From NCBI GenBank assembly GCA_964229355.1, contig CAXRDE010000024.1:1-64000 (forward strand): a DNA stretch of 64,000 bases. Reading direction: 5' to 3'. Source of the stretch: CAXRDE01 sp964229355. Its GTDB lineage: Bacteria; Cyanobacteriota; Sericytochromatia; UBA7694. The position numbers and the translations under genes were made by a program. The notes beneath the pieces were generated by a model that saw only the letters and a program-made list of their open reading frames with translations, was not told where the DNA came from and searched no databases. This document shows, piece after piece, positions 49,275 through 58,325 of this stretch. Positions within the stretch are counted from its first letter, which is position 1, and every line of letters begins with the position of its first letter.

Positions 49275-50660
49275 ATGAGCAGTCGCCTCACTGAGCAATT
49301 TCTACGTGATACGCTGCCGCAGCGGTCTTTGGATCAGCTGCCGCGTTTGCGTCCCGAGGAATGCTTGCAGTGGGCCGAAGCCCTTTTGCGTTATCGCTGG
49401 CAAGAGGAACCCGAAGCGGCCCGTCAGGTGCTCGCGCATCTTTATCAGCGCTTTCCCCAGTGGGCCGATACCCACTATCTCTATGCCCTGGGTTTACAAG
49501 CCCAGCAGCAGGCCCCGGAGCTTTGGGTGCCTCGGGTACAAAAGGCCCTGGCCACCCCTTTAAAAGGTTTTACCGGGCATCTCTGGCGTCTGCTGGCAGA
49601 ACATTATTTAAAACACCATCAGCTTGCCGAGGCCGCCACGGCGCTGCAAAAGGCCTTTGCACAGCTGGGGGCTCAGCAACCCACTTTTGTACATTGTGTG
49701 CACAGGGCTTTGCCCGTTACCGAACAAACCCTCGCTTTTGATTTGGCCCTGTTTGAGGCCCTGTGCCCCTGGAACGCCGCGTCCTGCGTGGTGAAACTTC
49801 AGGCCCTGGCGGTATCTCCCCAGGGACAGCTCTGGGTGCTTGAAGTGAACCAGGGTTGGCTGTTTTCTTTTGATGCTCAGGGACAGTTTTGTTATGGTTT
49901 GCAAGAGCATGACCTGGCAGACCAGCGCTTTTTGCACCCGGAATATTTGTTTGACCTGCGAGATGTGGCCGCTTCGGAGCGTTATCTCTATGTGGCCGGG
50001 GCGCAGGATCAGATTCATGTCTTTGACCACCAGGGACAGCCCGTACGCACCTTAGCTGCTCCTGAGGGGCGACGCCGTCCGCTCTCGTTGGCCGCCAACG
50101 CTGCCGGGGATTGCTTTGTGCTTTACCAAAATCACGAAAAAATTCATCATTTTGATGCCCAGGGGCTTTATCAGGGGGCTTTTGGACAAAACACCACGCT
50201 GGTTACCCAGCAGAGCAGCTATTTCTGTGGCATTGCCACCCAAAGCGAGCAGGTGCTGCTCTATGACCAACAGCAGCTGCAGGCCTTTGCGCCTGATCAG
50301 CCAAAGCCTCTGCAGCACTGGGTTTTGCCTAATCCTGATCTGGAACATCTGCCCCATTGTGCCAACGGCGTGGCCGCCGACGCGCACACCCTGTGGGTCA
50401 CCCATACGGCTCAGCACCAGATATATACGGGCGCTGTCGCAGACAAGGTGTTACGTCCCCTGTCCCTGAAGACCGCGCTGGTGTGGCCGCAAGATGTGGC
50501 TGCCGACGGCCGCGGCGGCTTTTATATTGCCGATACCGGGCAAGCCCGTGTGCTGCACGTGAATGCCCAACACAAGATCACGACCGTACTGGCCCATTCT
50601 CGCTTTGTTGCCGAGAAGCAGGCCCCCCACCAAGACCAAAGAAAAAAGGTAAGCCCATGA
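49275..50660 (+). CDS. TPR plus NHL/beta-propeller-like protein
   Basis: 461 aa from ATG at 49275 with GGAG upstream. The N-terminal 150 residues are helical and TPR-like (EALLRYRWQEEPEAARQVLAHLY). From about 165 there are strand repeats (LQALAVSPQGQLWVLEVNQGW, VAASERYLYVAGAQDQIHVFD, VWPQDVAADGRGGFYIADTG), as in NHL propellers. There is no signal peptide. Its stop overlaps the next ATG, so it is coupled to the peptide-binding protein gene. Confidence 0.65.
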   Translation: MSSRLTEQFLRDTLPQRSLDQLPRLRPEECLQWAEALLRYRWQEEPEAARQVLAHLYQRFPQWADTHYLYALGLQAQQQAPELWVPRVQKALATPLKGFTGHLWRLLAEHYLKHHQLAEAATALQKAFAQLGAQQPTFVHCVHRALPVTEQTLAFDLALFEALCPWNAASCVVKLQALAVSPQGQLWVLEVNQGWLFSFDAQGQFCYGLQEHDLADQRFLHPEYLFDLRDVAASERYLYVAGAQDQIHVFDHQGQPVRTLAAPEGRRRPLSLAANAAGDCFVLYQNHEKIHHFDAQGLYQGAFGQNTTLVTQQSSYFCGIATQSEQVLLYDQQQLQAFAPDQPKPLQHWVLPNPDLEHLPHCANGVAADAHTLWVTHTAQHQIYTGAVADKVLRPLSLKTALVWPQDVAADGRGGFYIADTGQARVLHVNAQHKITTVLAHSRFVAEKQAPHQDQRKKVSP

Positions 50661-52288
50661 CCATGCTGCGTTTATTAAAACCCCTTGTTGCTCCCCTGAT
50701 GACCACCGCCCTGGCGGCGAGCTTTTTGCTGGCCGGACCCACCACCTTTGCGGGCAAGGCCCGCAGTCAGGGGGGGATCGTGCAGGTGGTTTCTGTGGGT
50801 GAGCCCGCCCTTTTAAACCCCGTGTTCGATCAAAGCCCCGAAGCCCAGAGTCTCTACGACCTGATTTTTGCCGGCTTGATTCGCGAAAACAACCGCGGGG
50901 GCTTAGAGGCCGAGCTCTTGACGCAAGTGCCCACCGCTGCCAATGGGGGCGTACGCATGTTGCCCAACGGCGGCATGGTGGTGAAATACACCTTAAAAGA
51001 CGAGCTGCACTGGCAAGACGGCTTGCCCATCACCACCGCGGACATTATTTACACCTGGCAAGTGCATACAGATCCCCGTATTGTAAACCCACCTACCCCA
51101 GGTTATGAAACCATTGCGCGCATGGAACCCTTGAATGCCCAGGAAATCAACGTCTATTTTCATGCCCCCTACGGCGAGTATTACCAGCTGTTTGATCGCT
51201 TGCTGCCGCGCCATGTGTTTCGCAGCACCTACTGGCCTTTTGACCGCAACCACCCCTATAATCGCAATCCCATGGGGGCAGGGCCTTTTCGCTTAAAAGA
51301 GTGGAAACCGGGTGAAAGTGCGCTGTTGGAAGTGAACCCCTATTATTATCAGCGGTCCAAAGTTCAGCTGGATCAGGTGCGCTTTCAGTTTAAAGAAAAA
51401 GGCTATCGCAGTTTTAAAGCGGCCGCCGACTGGGCCAATGATGCCCATGTGATGCGGGGACTGGGTCTGGCCTCTTATGCGTACCTCAAAGACCGCCAGG
51501 ATTTGGCCCTGCACGTGGTGAGCACGGGCACCATTGAACATATGCTGTTTAATATGGAACATCCTATTTTAAGCGACCGCCGGGTGCGCCGTGCCCTGGC
51601 CTATGCGGTAGACCGTCAACGCATTCAACAGCTTCTGTTGGGGCTGGGTGAAAGCGCCTTTAGCGATCATCTCAAAGACAGCTGGAAGTACAACCCGCAA
51701 ACCGAAAGCTATTATGCCTATGATGTGACCACCGCCAATAATTTGCTGGATGTGGCCGGCTGGACCTCTCGCGAGGGGCTGCGTCAAAAAGGGGATGCGC
51801 CTTTGCAATTGGATCTTACGCTAGAGCAAGGCAATAAGTCTCACGAGATGCTTGGGCGCTATTTGCAAGAAGCCTGGAAGGCCATTGGGGTCGATGCCCG
51901 CCTGAAGTTTGTGGCACCGCGCATTTTGCAGGCAGAGGTCCTGCCCCGCCGGGACTATATGTTGGCCTTTGCCACCTGGCGTGAAGACGCCCACGAAACC
52001 CCTTATTTGCGCTGGCACTCTACGCAAAAAGCGCCTGAGGGCTTGAATTACAGTGGGTTTTCAGATTATCAGGTGGACACCTTGACCCAGGCCTTGCAAA
52101 AAACGGTGGATATGAACACCCAGCGTCGTCTTTATCAGGAACTGGGGCAATTGCTGGCGGAAGAGATTCCGGCACTGCCATTGTATTATGGCGTGGAGTT
52201 GGCCGCCCATAAAAAGGTTTTACAAAACTTCACCCCCAATCCGCAAGCCAGTGTGAGTTGGAACAGTGCAGACTGGTGGCTGAAATAA
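50657..52288 (+). CDS. ABC transporter peptide/solute-binding protein (family 5)
   Basis: 543 aa. The start at 50657 (ATGA overlap) follows AAAGG, and the signal peptide is about residues 1-35. The family 5 pattern is clear: IVQVVSVGEPALLNPVFDQS, LYDLIFAGLIREN, LKDELHWQDGLPITTADIIY and PYNRNPMGAGPFRLKEW. It delivers peptides or other solutes to an ABC importer, but no permease or ATPase gene is nearby. Confidence 0.9.
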   Translation: MTMLRLLKPLVAPLMTTALAASFLLAGPTTFAGKARSQGGIVQVVSVGEPALLNPVFDQSPEAQSLYDLIFAGLIRENNRGGLEAELLTQVPTAANGGVRMLPNGGMVVKYTLKDELHWQDGLPITTADIIYTWQVHTDPRIVNPPTPGYETIARMEPLNAQEINVYFHAPYGEYYQLFDRLLPRHVFRSTYWPFDRNHPYNRNPMGAGPFRLKEWKPGESALLEVNPYYYQRSKVQLDQVRFQFKEKGYRSFKAAADWANDAHVMRGLGLASYAYLKDRQDLALHVVSTGTIEHMLFNMEHPILSDRRVRRALAYAVDRQRIQQLLLGLGESAFSDHLKDSWKYNPQTESYYAYDVTTANNLLDVAGWTSREGLRQKGDAPLQLDLTLEQGNKSHEMLGRYLQEAWKAIGVDARLKFVAPRILQAEVLPRRDYMLAFATWREDAHETPYLRWHSTQKAPEGLNYSGFSDYQVDTLTQALQKTVDMNTQRRLYQELGQLLAEEIPALPLYYGVELAAHKKVLQNFTPNPQASVSWNSADWWLK

Positions 52289-53781
52289 ATCCCCTGAAAC
52301 AGGTGCACCTCGACGAACTCAAATTTCGCCTGCGTTCCCAGCAGCTGTTTTTAACCCATCTGGAACTGCGCTTTGAAAAGCTCCTGGCCCAGCTGGTGCC
52401 GCTGCCGGGAGCAATCCAGGCGCAAGAGCGGCAGCTCAAGGCGGCGCTGTATGAAGCCCACCATCTGCGGCAACAGGTACAAAATTTTGAGGCTGTCGAA
52501 GAAGAGTACCTGGTGCTCCTGCAGGGTACCCAGGAGGAGTTATCTCAGGCCCAGCAGGCGCAGCGTTACTATGAGCAAGAGCTAGAGCAATGGTTACAGT
52601 CCCACGAAAGCCAGGCTTCTGATCACCGAGACGCCGCTGTTCATGCGCAAGATATGGGGCGTTCGTTGGCCCGTATTGTCACCGAGCGCAATAGCTTGCA
52701 GCAGCAATATGAGGCCCTTGAGCAGGCGCATCAGGCACTGCACGCGCAGTGCCTGCAGTACCAGCAGCAATTGCAGGCGCAGACCGAAGCCCTGGCTGAA
52801 AAGCCCCTCAGCGAAGCTTTTTTACGTCGCTTGCACTATACTCTGGCCTGTGAAACCGCTGCTGCTCTGGGGCAGCCCCTGCGGGCTGCTCAAAAACATG
52901 AGTTAGCCAAAACCCTTGGCTTGAGTCTGCGTCAACAGCAATTGCTGGATCAACAGCCTCTGCAAGGGCGCATTGCCCGTGCGTTGGGGCAGGCTGTGCC
53001 TGGCCCAGCGCTGGTCGCAGCCCACGCACAGGCAGAAATCCATGGTGTCCTGCCTTCGGCCTGGGTGAGCGTGCCTGCGGGTGACTATCCCATGGGGGAT
53101 GCGATGCACCCTGCTGAGCGTCCGGAACACCGGGTGCATTTAGCGGCCTTTCAGCTGGCCCGTTTTCCGGTGACCAACGCTGCGTTTGCAGAGTTTATGG
53201 CTGCAGGCGGGTACCAGCAGCAAAAGCTCTGGCTGCATGAAGGCTGGGAGTATTGCCAGGAAAGGCAATGGCAAGCCCCTGCGTTTTGGGGCGAAGCCAC
53301 GTACCGCAGCGGTCTGGACTTTCCGCAGGACCCGGTGGTGGGGGTATCCTGGTATGAGGCGGACGCCTTTGCCCGCTGGGCAGGAGCCCGTTTGCCTACA
53401 GAGCCCGAATGGGAGGCCGCCGCACGGGGCCTGGATGGCCGCTGCTGGCCCTGGGGCGACACCTGGCAACAGGATGTGGCGAACACCGCCGAAGCGGGGC
53501 ATTTAACCACGACGCCAGTGGGAGCCTATCCTGAGGGCGCGACGCCTGAGGGCTTACTGGATATGGTGGGAAATGTTTTTGAGTGGACGGCTTCTCTGTA
53601 TCAACCTTATCCATACATTGTGAGCTATCACGAGGATGCACCCCAGAGCAGTTTAGAGCGCAGCTTGCGCGGGTGCTCTTTTCATCACAAGGGCAGCTAT
53701 TTTTCGCGGGCTGCCTATCGTTTTCATGGGGCGCCTCACCTGCGTCAAAGCGATATCGGGTTCCGTCTGGCCCAAAGTTAG
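52276..53781 (+). CDS. Coiled-coil protein with C-terminal formylglycine-generating-enzyme-type domain
   Basis: 501 aa from GTG at 52276 (the exact start is uncertain), overlapping the previous stop. Residues 1-200 are a long Gln/Glu/Leu-rich coiled coil. Residues about 255-500 are an FGE-sulfatase/SUMF1 domain (WVSVPAGDYPMGD, FPVTNAAFAEFM, PVVGVSWYEADAFARWAGARLPTE split, GNVFEWTASLY, SDIGFRLAQS). The fold also serves in non-enzymatic and protein-partner roles; active-site Cys residues were not confirmed. Confidence 0.8.
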   Translation: MAEINPLKQVHLDELKFRLRSQQLFLTHLELRFEKLLAQLVPLPGAIQAQERQLKAALYEAHHLRQQVQNFEAVEEEYLVLLQGTQEELSQAQQAQRYYEQELEQWLQSHESQASDHRDAAVHAQDMGRSLARIVTERNSLQQQYEALEQAHQALHAQCLQYQQQLQAQTEALAEKPLSEAFLRRLHYTLACETAAALGQPLRAAQKHELAKTLGLSLRQQQLLDQQPLQGRIARALGQAVPGPALVAAHAQAEIHGVLPSAWVSVPAGDYPMGDAMHPAERPEHRVHLAAFQLARFPVTNAAFAEFMAAGGYQQQKLWLHEGWEYCQERQWQAPAFWGEATYRSGLDFPQDPVVGVSWYEADAFARWAGARLPTEPEWEAAARGLDGRCWPWGDTWQQDVANTAEAGHLTTTPVGAYPEGATPEGLLDMVGNVFEWTASLYQPYPYIVSYHEDAPQSSLERSLRGCSFHHKGSYFSRAAYRFHGAPHLRQSDIGFRLAQS

Positions 53782-53819
53782 CCGTTTAGGCTTCCCAGTA
53801 ACAAGGGGGTTTATGTTAT

Positions 53820-53848
53820 CCTTTAATGCAACTAATTTGCATTAAAGG
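53820..53848. promoter_or_regulatory. Metalloregulator-type palindrome before zinc operon
   Basis: CCTTTAATGCAA (53820-53831), five bases, TTGCATTAAAGG (53837-53848): 12-bp perfect arms. AT-rich dyads with a TGCAA core are typical of Fur-superfamily (Zur/Mur) boxes. Its right end provides AAAGGA, the ribosome site of the Spondin_N gene, so binding would block both transcription and ribosome access to DNA-coupled transcripts. Confidence 0.7.
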
Positions 53849-53858
53849 AACGCTTTTT

Positions 53859-54611
53859 ATGTGGAAAACATTTCAAAACCTTACCCTTGCGGGCTTATTA
53901 CTCGCTACCGGTCTGGCCTCTTGTGCTCAGGATACACCCGTGGCGGCCAGCAAACTTCATGGCGATGACGAATCCTTTGCGTTTACGGTAACCCTCGAAA
54001 ATCTCAGTCAAAATACGGCCTTGTCTACAGCCCTGGCTCCCCTGGCCTGGGCCGTGCACGCAGGAGACAGTCCTTTGTTTCAGCCGCAGCAAAAAGCGAG
54101 CATGGCCTTTGCCGCTTTGGCTGAAGATGGAGACCCTGAAGTGTTGATTGATGGCCTGACCGGTGCCCTGAGCAAGGGACACTTGACAGAACCGCTGGCT
54201 CCGGGGGCCACCACCCAGTTTACTTTTGACGCAAAACCCGGTTCTCGCTTCAGTTTTGCAGGTATGGTGGCCGAAACCAACGATGTGTTTTTAGGGCTTT
54301 CGGGCGCACAGGTGGCCTTGTTTGATGGTCGCAATGAACCCCTTACCGGAGACCTGACGCTGGTGTTGTATGATGCGGGTACCGAAGTGAATCAAGCGCC
54401 CGGCCAGGGCGATGCACAGGCGCCTCGACAGGCAGCCCCCAATACCGGGGATGCTGAAGACGCCGTGATTCAAATGCTGTCTGCCCGCAGCGATGGCTTT
54501 ACTTACCCCGGTGTAGGGCAACTCTTTAAAGTGACCCTTACGGCAGAGCACGAAGATCATGAACACGGTGAAGAAGACCACGATCACAGCGAAGAAGATC
54601 ATGACCACTAA
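53859..54611 (+). CDS. Spondin_N-domain lipoprotein with His-rich tail
   Basis: 250 aa from ATG at 53859. The lipobox LASC places Cys22 at the mature end. The Spondin_N-like domain (about 35-160) reads FTVTLENLSQNTA, LAPLAWAVHAGDSPLF and FSFAGMVAETNDVFLGL. The last 21 residues alternate His with Asp/Glu and should bind zinc. It is the first gene after the metal palindrome; an exported zinc-storage or capture role is likely. It overlaps the next gene by 11 bp. Confidence 0.82.
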   Translation: MWKTFQNLTLAGLLLATGLASCAQDTPVAASKLHGDDESFAFTVTLENLSQNTALSTALAPLAWAVHAGDSPLFQPQQKASMAFAALAEDGDPEVLIDGLTGALSKGHLTEPLAPGATTQFTFDAKPGSRFSFAGMVAETNDVFLGLSGAQVALFDGRNEPLTGDLTLVLYDAGTEVNQAPGQGDAQAPRQAAPNTGDAEDAVIQMLSARSDGFTYPGVGQLFKVTLTAEHEDHEHGEEDHDHSEEDHDH

Positions 54612-56007
54612 AGGAAAAAAGCTGGCAGCAGGGCTTCTGGTGCTGCTGTCAAACGCAACACTCATGGCCCCTGTGGTGGCGCAGCAGGTGCAGACCGATG
54701 AGGCTGATGAGACGATCGAGATGCCGGTCGAGATGCCGGTGGAGGAACCCGTCAACGATCCCGTCAACGATCCGATGTCCTTTTTACAGGCTCCCTTCCG
54801 GCAACAGCAATTTGTGCCTGACATCTCGTTGATTCTGGATATGGGCGTGGGCGCCTACAGTCTGCCAGATGCCCAGCGACAGGCGCTGATTTCGCCCTAT
54901 GCTTTGCAACAGCAGGTGGATTTTCACCATGCGGTCAACGCCAACACGGGCTTTAACCTGAATTACGCCGAGCTGACCCTTTCGGCACCGGTGGATCCCT
55001 ACCTGGAGCTTTTTTCCACCTTTCATTTATCGGCCTTTGAATTTGAAATCGAAGAGGCGTACATTCGCAGTCGTGGCCTGCCCCTGAACACAGAGCTGGT
55101 GGCGGGTAAGTTTCTGAGCCATTTTGGTCGCTTAAATGCCCAACACGCTCATTTTTGGAGCTTCAACGATAAACCCCTGGTGTATGATCACTTTTTTGGC
55201 AGCGAAAACCTCAATGAATTGGGCGCCCGGCTGAGCTGGCTGGCCCCCACGGATTTTTTTCTGGATCTTGGCCTTGAGGTGCTCCAGGGCAAAAACAGCG
55301 CCAGCTTCGGCCAGGCAGGTTTTGTGTCCGGCGATCAGGAGTTATTGGCAGTGAACCTGCCCAATCTGCTGGTGGCCACCGCCAAAACCTCTTTTGATGC
55401 CTTTGATGCCTTGACGGTGTTGGGCGGCTTATCTTATGCCCGAGGGGGCAGTCGTTTTGTGCCTCCTGATGCGGCAGGTTTGGTGGAGCACAATGGTCAC
55501 TTTCATGCAGCCCAGGCCGCTGCTGAACCCGTGGAGGCCCTGACGACGTATGTGGGGGCCACCCAAATTTTGGGCGCGGATCTGTCGTTGCGTTGGTTTG
55601 TCGACTCTTACCGTGATCTGTCGTGGCAGAGTGAAGTGCTTCTGCGCCAAAGTCAGGGCAACCGTTATGCGGAAGGCCTCGCCACCCCCACTTCTTTTCT
55701 GCAACTGGGAGGCTATTCTCAGGTGCTCTGGCGCTTTGCCCAGCAATGGCGTGCAGGCGTCAGGGCCGATGTTATGGGCTTGAATGAGCGCCGTGAAGGC
55801 GATCTGAACATTGCTTCTGCGGCCCGTCTTCCTCAGACCCGTTACAGCACCATGGTGGAGTATTTGCCCTCTGAGTTTACCCGTTTGCGCTTGCAATACA
55901 ATCTTGATGCCACTGGCTTTGATCACATGGCCCAGGCAGCGCCGGTACACGGCCTCTTTTTCAATCTCAATGTGGTCATGGGGGCCCATGGTGCCCACGA
56001 ATTTTAA
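54601..56007 (+). CDS. Zinc-regulated outer-membrane beta-barrel protein
   Basis: 468 aa. The signal peptide ends near AQQ, followed by an acidic linker with repeated MPVE and NDPV units. The PDISLILDMGV start, alternating aromatic strands (YLELFSTFHLSAFEFEIEEAYI) and a terminal Phe are typical of outer-membrane barrels, here the type annotated as zinc-regulated outer-membrane receptors/porins. HxH-type motifs (DHFFGSE, HNGHFHAAQ) could contact metal. It shows the cell is diderm. Confidence 0.78.
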   Translation: MTTKGKKLAAGLLVLLSNATLMAPVVAQQVQTDEADETIEMPVEMPVEEPVNDPVNDPMSFLQAPFRQQQFVPDISLILDMGVGAYSLPDAQRQALISPYALQQQVDFHHAVNANTGFNLNYAELTLSAPVDPYLELFSTFHLSAFEFEIEEAYIRSRGLPLNTELVAGKFLSHFGRLNAQHAHFWSFNDKPLVYDHFFGSENLNELGARLSWLAPTDFFLDLGLEVLQGKNSASFGQAGFVSGDQELLAVNLPNLLVATAKTSFDAFDALTVLGGLSYARGGSRFVPPDAAGLVEHNGHFHAAQAAAEPVEALTTYVGATQILGADLSLRWFVDSYRDLSWQSEVLLRQSQGNRYAEGLATPTSFLQLGGYSQVLWRFAQQWRAGVRADVMGLNERREGDLNIASAARLPQTRYSTMVEYLPSEFTRLRLQYNLDATGFDHMAQAAPVHGLFFNLNVVMGAHGAHEF

Positions 56008-56018
56008 GGAGTAAAACA

Positions 56019-56924
56019 ATGGTTTTAAAAACAATATTCGGAGTCGCCGTCCTGGCGCTCACCTGGAGCCTTTCTCCCGCTGAGGCCCAGGCGAAATTAC
56101 AGGTGGTGAGTAGTTATCCCTATATTTCCAGCATGGTATCTGAAATTGCAGGCAATCAGGTGCAAAACGATACCCTGGCCTCGGGCGCCTGGGATCCCCA
56201 CTTTATTGTGGCCAAGCCGTCATTGATCTTGAAGCTGCGCAAAGCCGATCTTTTGATCATTAACGGAGCCCAGCAAGAAATTGGCTGGATGCCTCCCCTA
56301 TTGCGTCAGTCCCGCAACGCGAAAATTCAGGCGGGTCAGCCCGGTCTTTTAGACCTCTCCACCTTTGTGCAAAAAATTCAGGTGCCCGCCAATGTGTCCC
56401 GTGCGCTGGGCGATGTGCACCCTCAGGGTAACCCCCATTTTGCGCTAGATCCCGATAACGTACCCCGCATTGCCCAGGCCATTACTCAGCGTTTGTGTCA
56501 ATTGGATCAAGCCCAGTGTAATGGCTACCGACAAAACGAAAGCCGTTTTAAGCAGCGTTGGCAGCAGTCAGCGGCGGGCTGGCAAAAACGCATGGCCCCT
56601 CTGAAGGGGCAAAAAGTGGTGCAATACCACCGTTTGCACGATTACTTTTTGCAGCATTACGGTTTGCAGAGCGTTAATACCTTAGAGCCCTTACCCGGCA
56701 TTCCGCCCACCCCTCAGCACCTGAACAGCGTGATTCAGCAGGTTGGCCGCGAAAAGGTAAAGTGGAATATACGGGGCGTTTATCAGCCCGCTGCGCCCAG
56801 CCAAACCCTGAGCAGCAAAAGCCAGGCCAAACTCTTGACCCTGCCTCACGATGTGCAGGCGGTGCCCGCGGCCAAAGATATGTTTAGTCTCTATGAAACC
56901 CTGGTGAAGGGCTTTGGGGTATAA
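56019..56924 (+). CDS. ZnuA-like metal-binding protein of ABC transporter
   Basis: 301 aa with a signal peptide (cleavage near AEAQA). Family features: VVSSYPYISSMVSEIAGN, DPHFIVAKPSLILKLRKADLLIINGA, NPHFALDPDNVPRIA and YHRLHDYF, whose His residues bind zinc or manganese. No His-rich loop is present; the Spondin_N partner may supply it. GGAG lies 12 bases before the ATG at 56019, and ZnuB follows. Confidence 0.88.
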   Translation: MVLKTIFGVAVLALTWSLSPAEAQAKLQVVSSYPYISSMVSEIAGNQVQNDTLASGAWDPHFIVAKPSLILKLRKADLLIINGAQQEIGWMPPLLRQSRNAKIQAGQPGLLDLSTFVQKIQVPANVSRALGDVHPQGNPHFALDPDNVPRIAQAITQRLCQLDQAQCNGYRQNESRFKQRWQQSAAGWQKRMAPLKGQKVVQYHRLHDYFLQHYGLQSVNTLEPLPGIPPTPQHLNSVIQQVGREKVKWNIRGVYQPAAPSQTLSSKSQAKLLTLPHDVQAVPAAKDMFSLYETLVKGFGV

Positions 56925-56930
56925 AGGCAG

Positions 56931-57704
56931 ATGTTGTCTTTATTTTTACCGGCTTTTTTGGTCTCTGTCATTTTGCTGGGCATTCACGCCTATTTTGGTT
57001 TAGAGATTATCCGACGCGGGATTATTTTTACGGACTTAGCCATTGGCCAAATGGCTGCTTTGGGCTCGGCGGTTTCGATCTTGTGGTTTCATGGCGAATA
57101 CCTTTACCCCATTTCGCTGGCCAGCGCTTTATTGGCGGGCCTGGTGATTGGTTTGCTGTCACGGCGTGAGCAAAATGTAGAGCCCATGATCGGTTTGTTG
57201 TATGCGCTGGGCTTTTCGGGGGTGTTTTTGCTGTTAGCCAACTCCCCCCACGGTCTTGAAGAAATTCAAAACCTGATGGCCTACGACATTTTATTTACGG
57301 ATCTGACGGCGGTAAAATGGACGGCGGCCCTGTACGCCGTATTGGGGGTCGGTCTCTGGGCCATGCGTTACCTGAAGGGGCTGGCCTATGAACTGGCCTT
57401 TTTTATGGTGTTCGCGGCCACCGTGACCTCTTCGGTAAAACTGGCGGGGGTATTGGTGGTCTTTGCGCTGTTGGTGTGCCCGGCTTTGATGGTGCACTAT
57501 CTTCGGGTGAAGCCCCCATTGCTCTGGGCCTGGGGATTGGGTATACTCGTAAACAGTGCCGCGCTTTTTGTGTCTTTAAAAATGGATTTACCCACGGGTC
57601 ATACGGTGGTGTTTATTCAGGCACTCACAGCCGTTTTGGTGGGCTGTGTGGCGGTAATGCTGGGCCGCCCTTTGGTGCCCGTGCCCCCTGAGAATCAATC
57701 ATAA
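56931..57704 (+). CDS. ZnuB-like metal ABC transporter permease
   Basis: 257 aa with seven to eight hydrophobic helices. ABC-3 family motifs include FGLEIIRRGIIFTDLAIGQMAALG and SSVKLAGVLVVFALLVCPAL. It should form the membrane channel for the ZnuA-type protein. The usual ATPase gene (znuC) is absent from the operon and from the window, so the ATPase must be encoded elsewhere or the subfamily lacks it. Confidence 0.87.
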   Translation: MLSLFLPAFLVSVILLGIHAYFGLEIIRRGIIFTDLAIGQMAALGSAVSILWFHGEYLYPISLASALLAGLVIGLLSRREQNVEPMIGLLYALGFSGVFLLLANSPHGLEEIQNLMAYDILFTDLTAVKWTAALYAVLGVGLWAMRYLKGLAYELAFFMVFAATVTSSVKLAGVLVVFALLVCPALMVHYLRVKPPLLWAWGLGILVNSAALFVSLKMDLPTGHTVVFIQALTAVLVGCVAVMLGRPLVPVPPENQS

Positions 57705-57719
57705 ACGAGGAAGACCTGT

Positions 57720-58322
57720 ATGCGATTCAACAAATCCCGCTTGATTTTTGGAGGGATGGTGTTATCGATACTGGTCTTTGTGTTTTCGTGGTGGGTGAAC
57801 AGTACCCGCCGCGAGCTGCGGTTTGTTACCGAAAACACCCCGCTGACTGCCGCGCAAATTCCTACCCTGGAAGCGGATCAAGAGGTGTTGTTGACGGGCA
57901 TGATTCAACCCAAAAACCCTGCGTTTTATGGGGACCTGGTGGTGGGTGTGCGCGAACAGTACTATTCGGGCGAAGACGGGGGCTGGGAAGTAGAAGACGA
58001 TCCCGAAGTGCGCCTGTCATTGGCCCTGGATGCGGAAACGATGGTGCCGCTCTTTATTGACGCGCCTTATCCCCGGGGAAATTATGAAACCTATACCACT
58101 GGCAACACCCGTTGGCGGGGTTATCAGGAAAACAGCCCCCTCACCACCATTGCGCTGGTGAGCCAGACACAGCCCTTACTCTTTGAGGCCGTTCAGCATT
58201 TTGGGGGAACCCCCGCCAGCTATATTCAAGATCTCAAGAGGGGCTTGAGAACCAGCCGTATTGTGGCCGCCGTGCTCATGGGCCTTTGTGCCCTGGTTAT
58301 GTTCTGGCCTCAGCGCAAATAG
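57720..58322 (+). CDS. Hypothetical membrane protein, end of zinc operon
   Basis: 200 aa. There are transmembrane helices at both ends (about 8-26 and 180-196) with an extracytoplasmic region between (EVLLTGMIQPKNP, YYSGEDGGWEVEDDPEV). The layout recalls GIDE/MULAN-type domains, but no firm match. GAGGAAG precedes the ATG, 15 bp after ZnuB, so it is probably the last gene of the metal operon. Confidence 0.55.
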   Translation: MRFNKSRLIFGGMVLSILVFVFSWWVNSTRRELRFVTENTPLTAAQIPTLEADQEVLLTGMIQPKNPAFYGDLVVGVREQYYSGEDGGWEVEDDPEVRLSLALDAETMVPLFIDAPYPRGNYETYTTGNTRWRGYQENSPLTTIALVSQTQPLLFEAVQHFGGTPASYIQDLKRGLRTSRIVAAVLMGLCALVMFWPQRK

Positions 58323-58325
58323 CCG

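Noticed and set aside
50357..50656. 100-residue extension of the solute-binding protein
   Set aside because: It overlaps the propeller gene in another frame, and a normal signal peptide begins at 50657.
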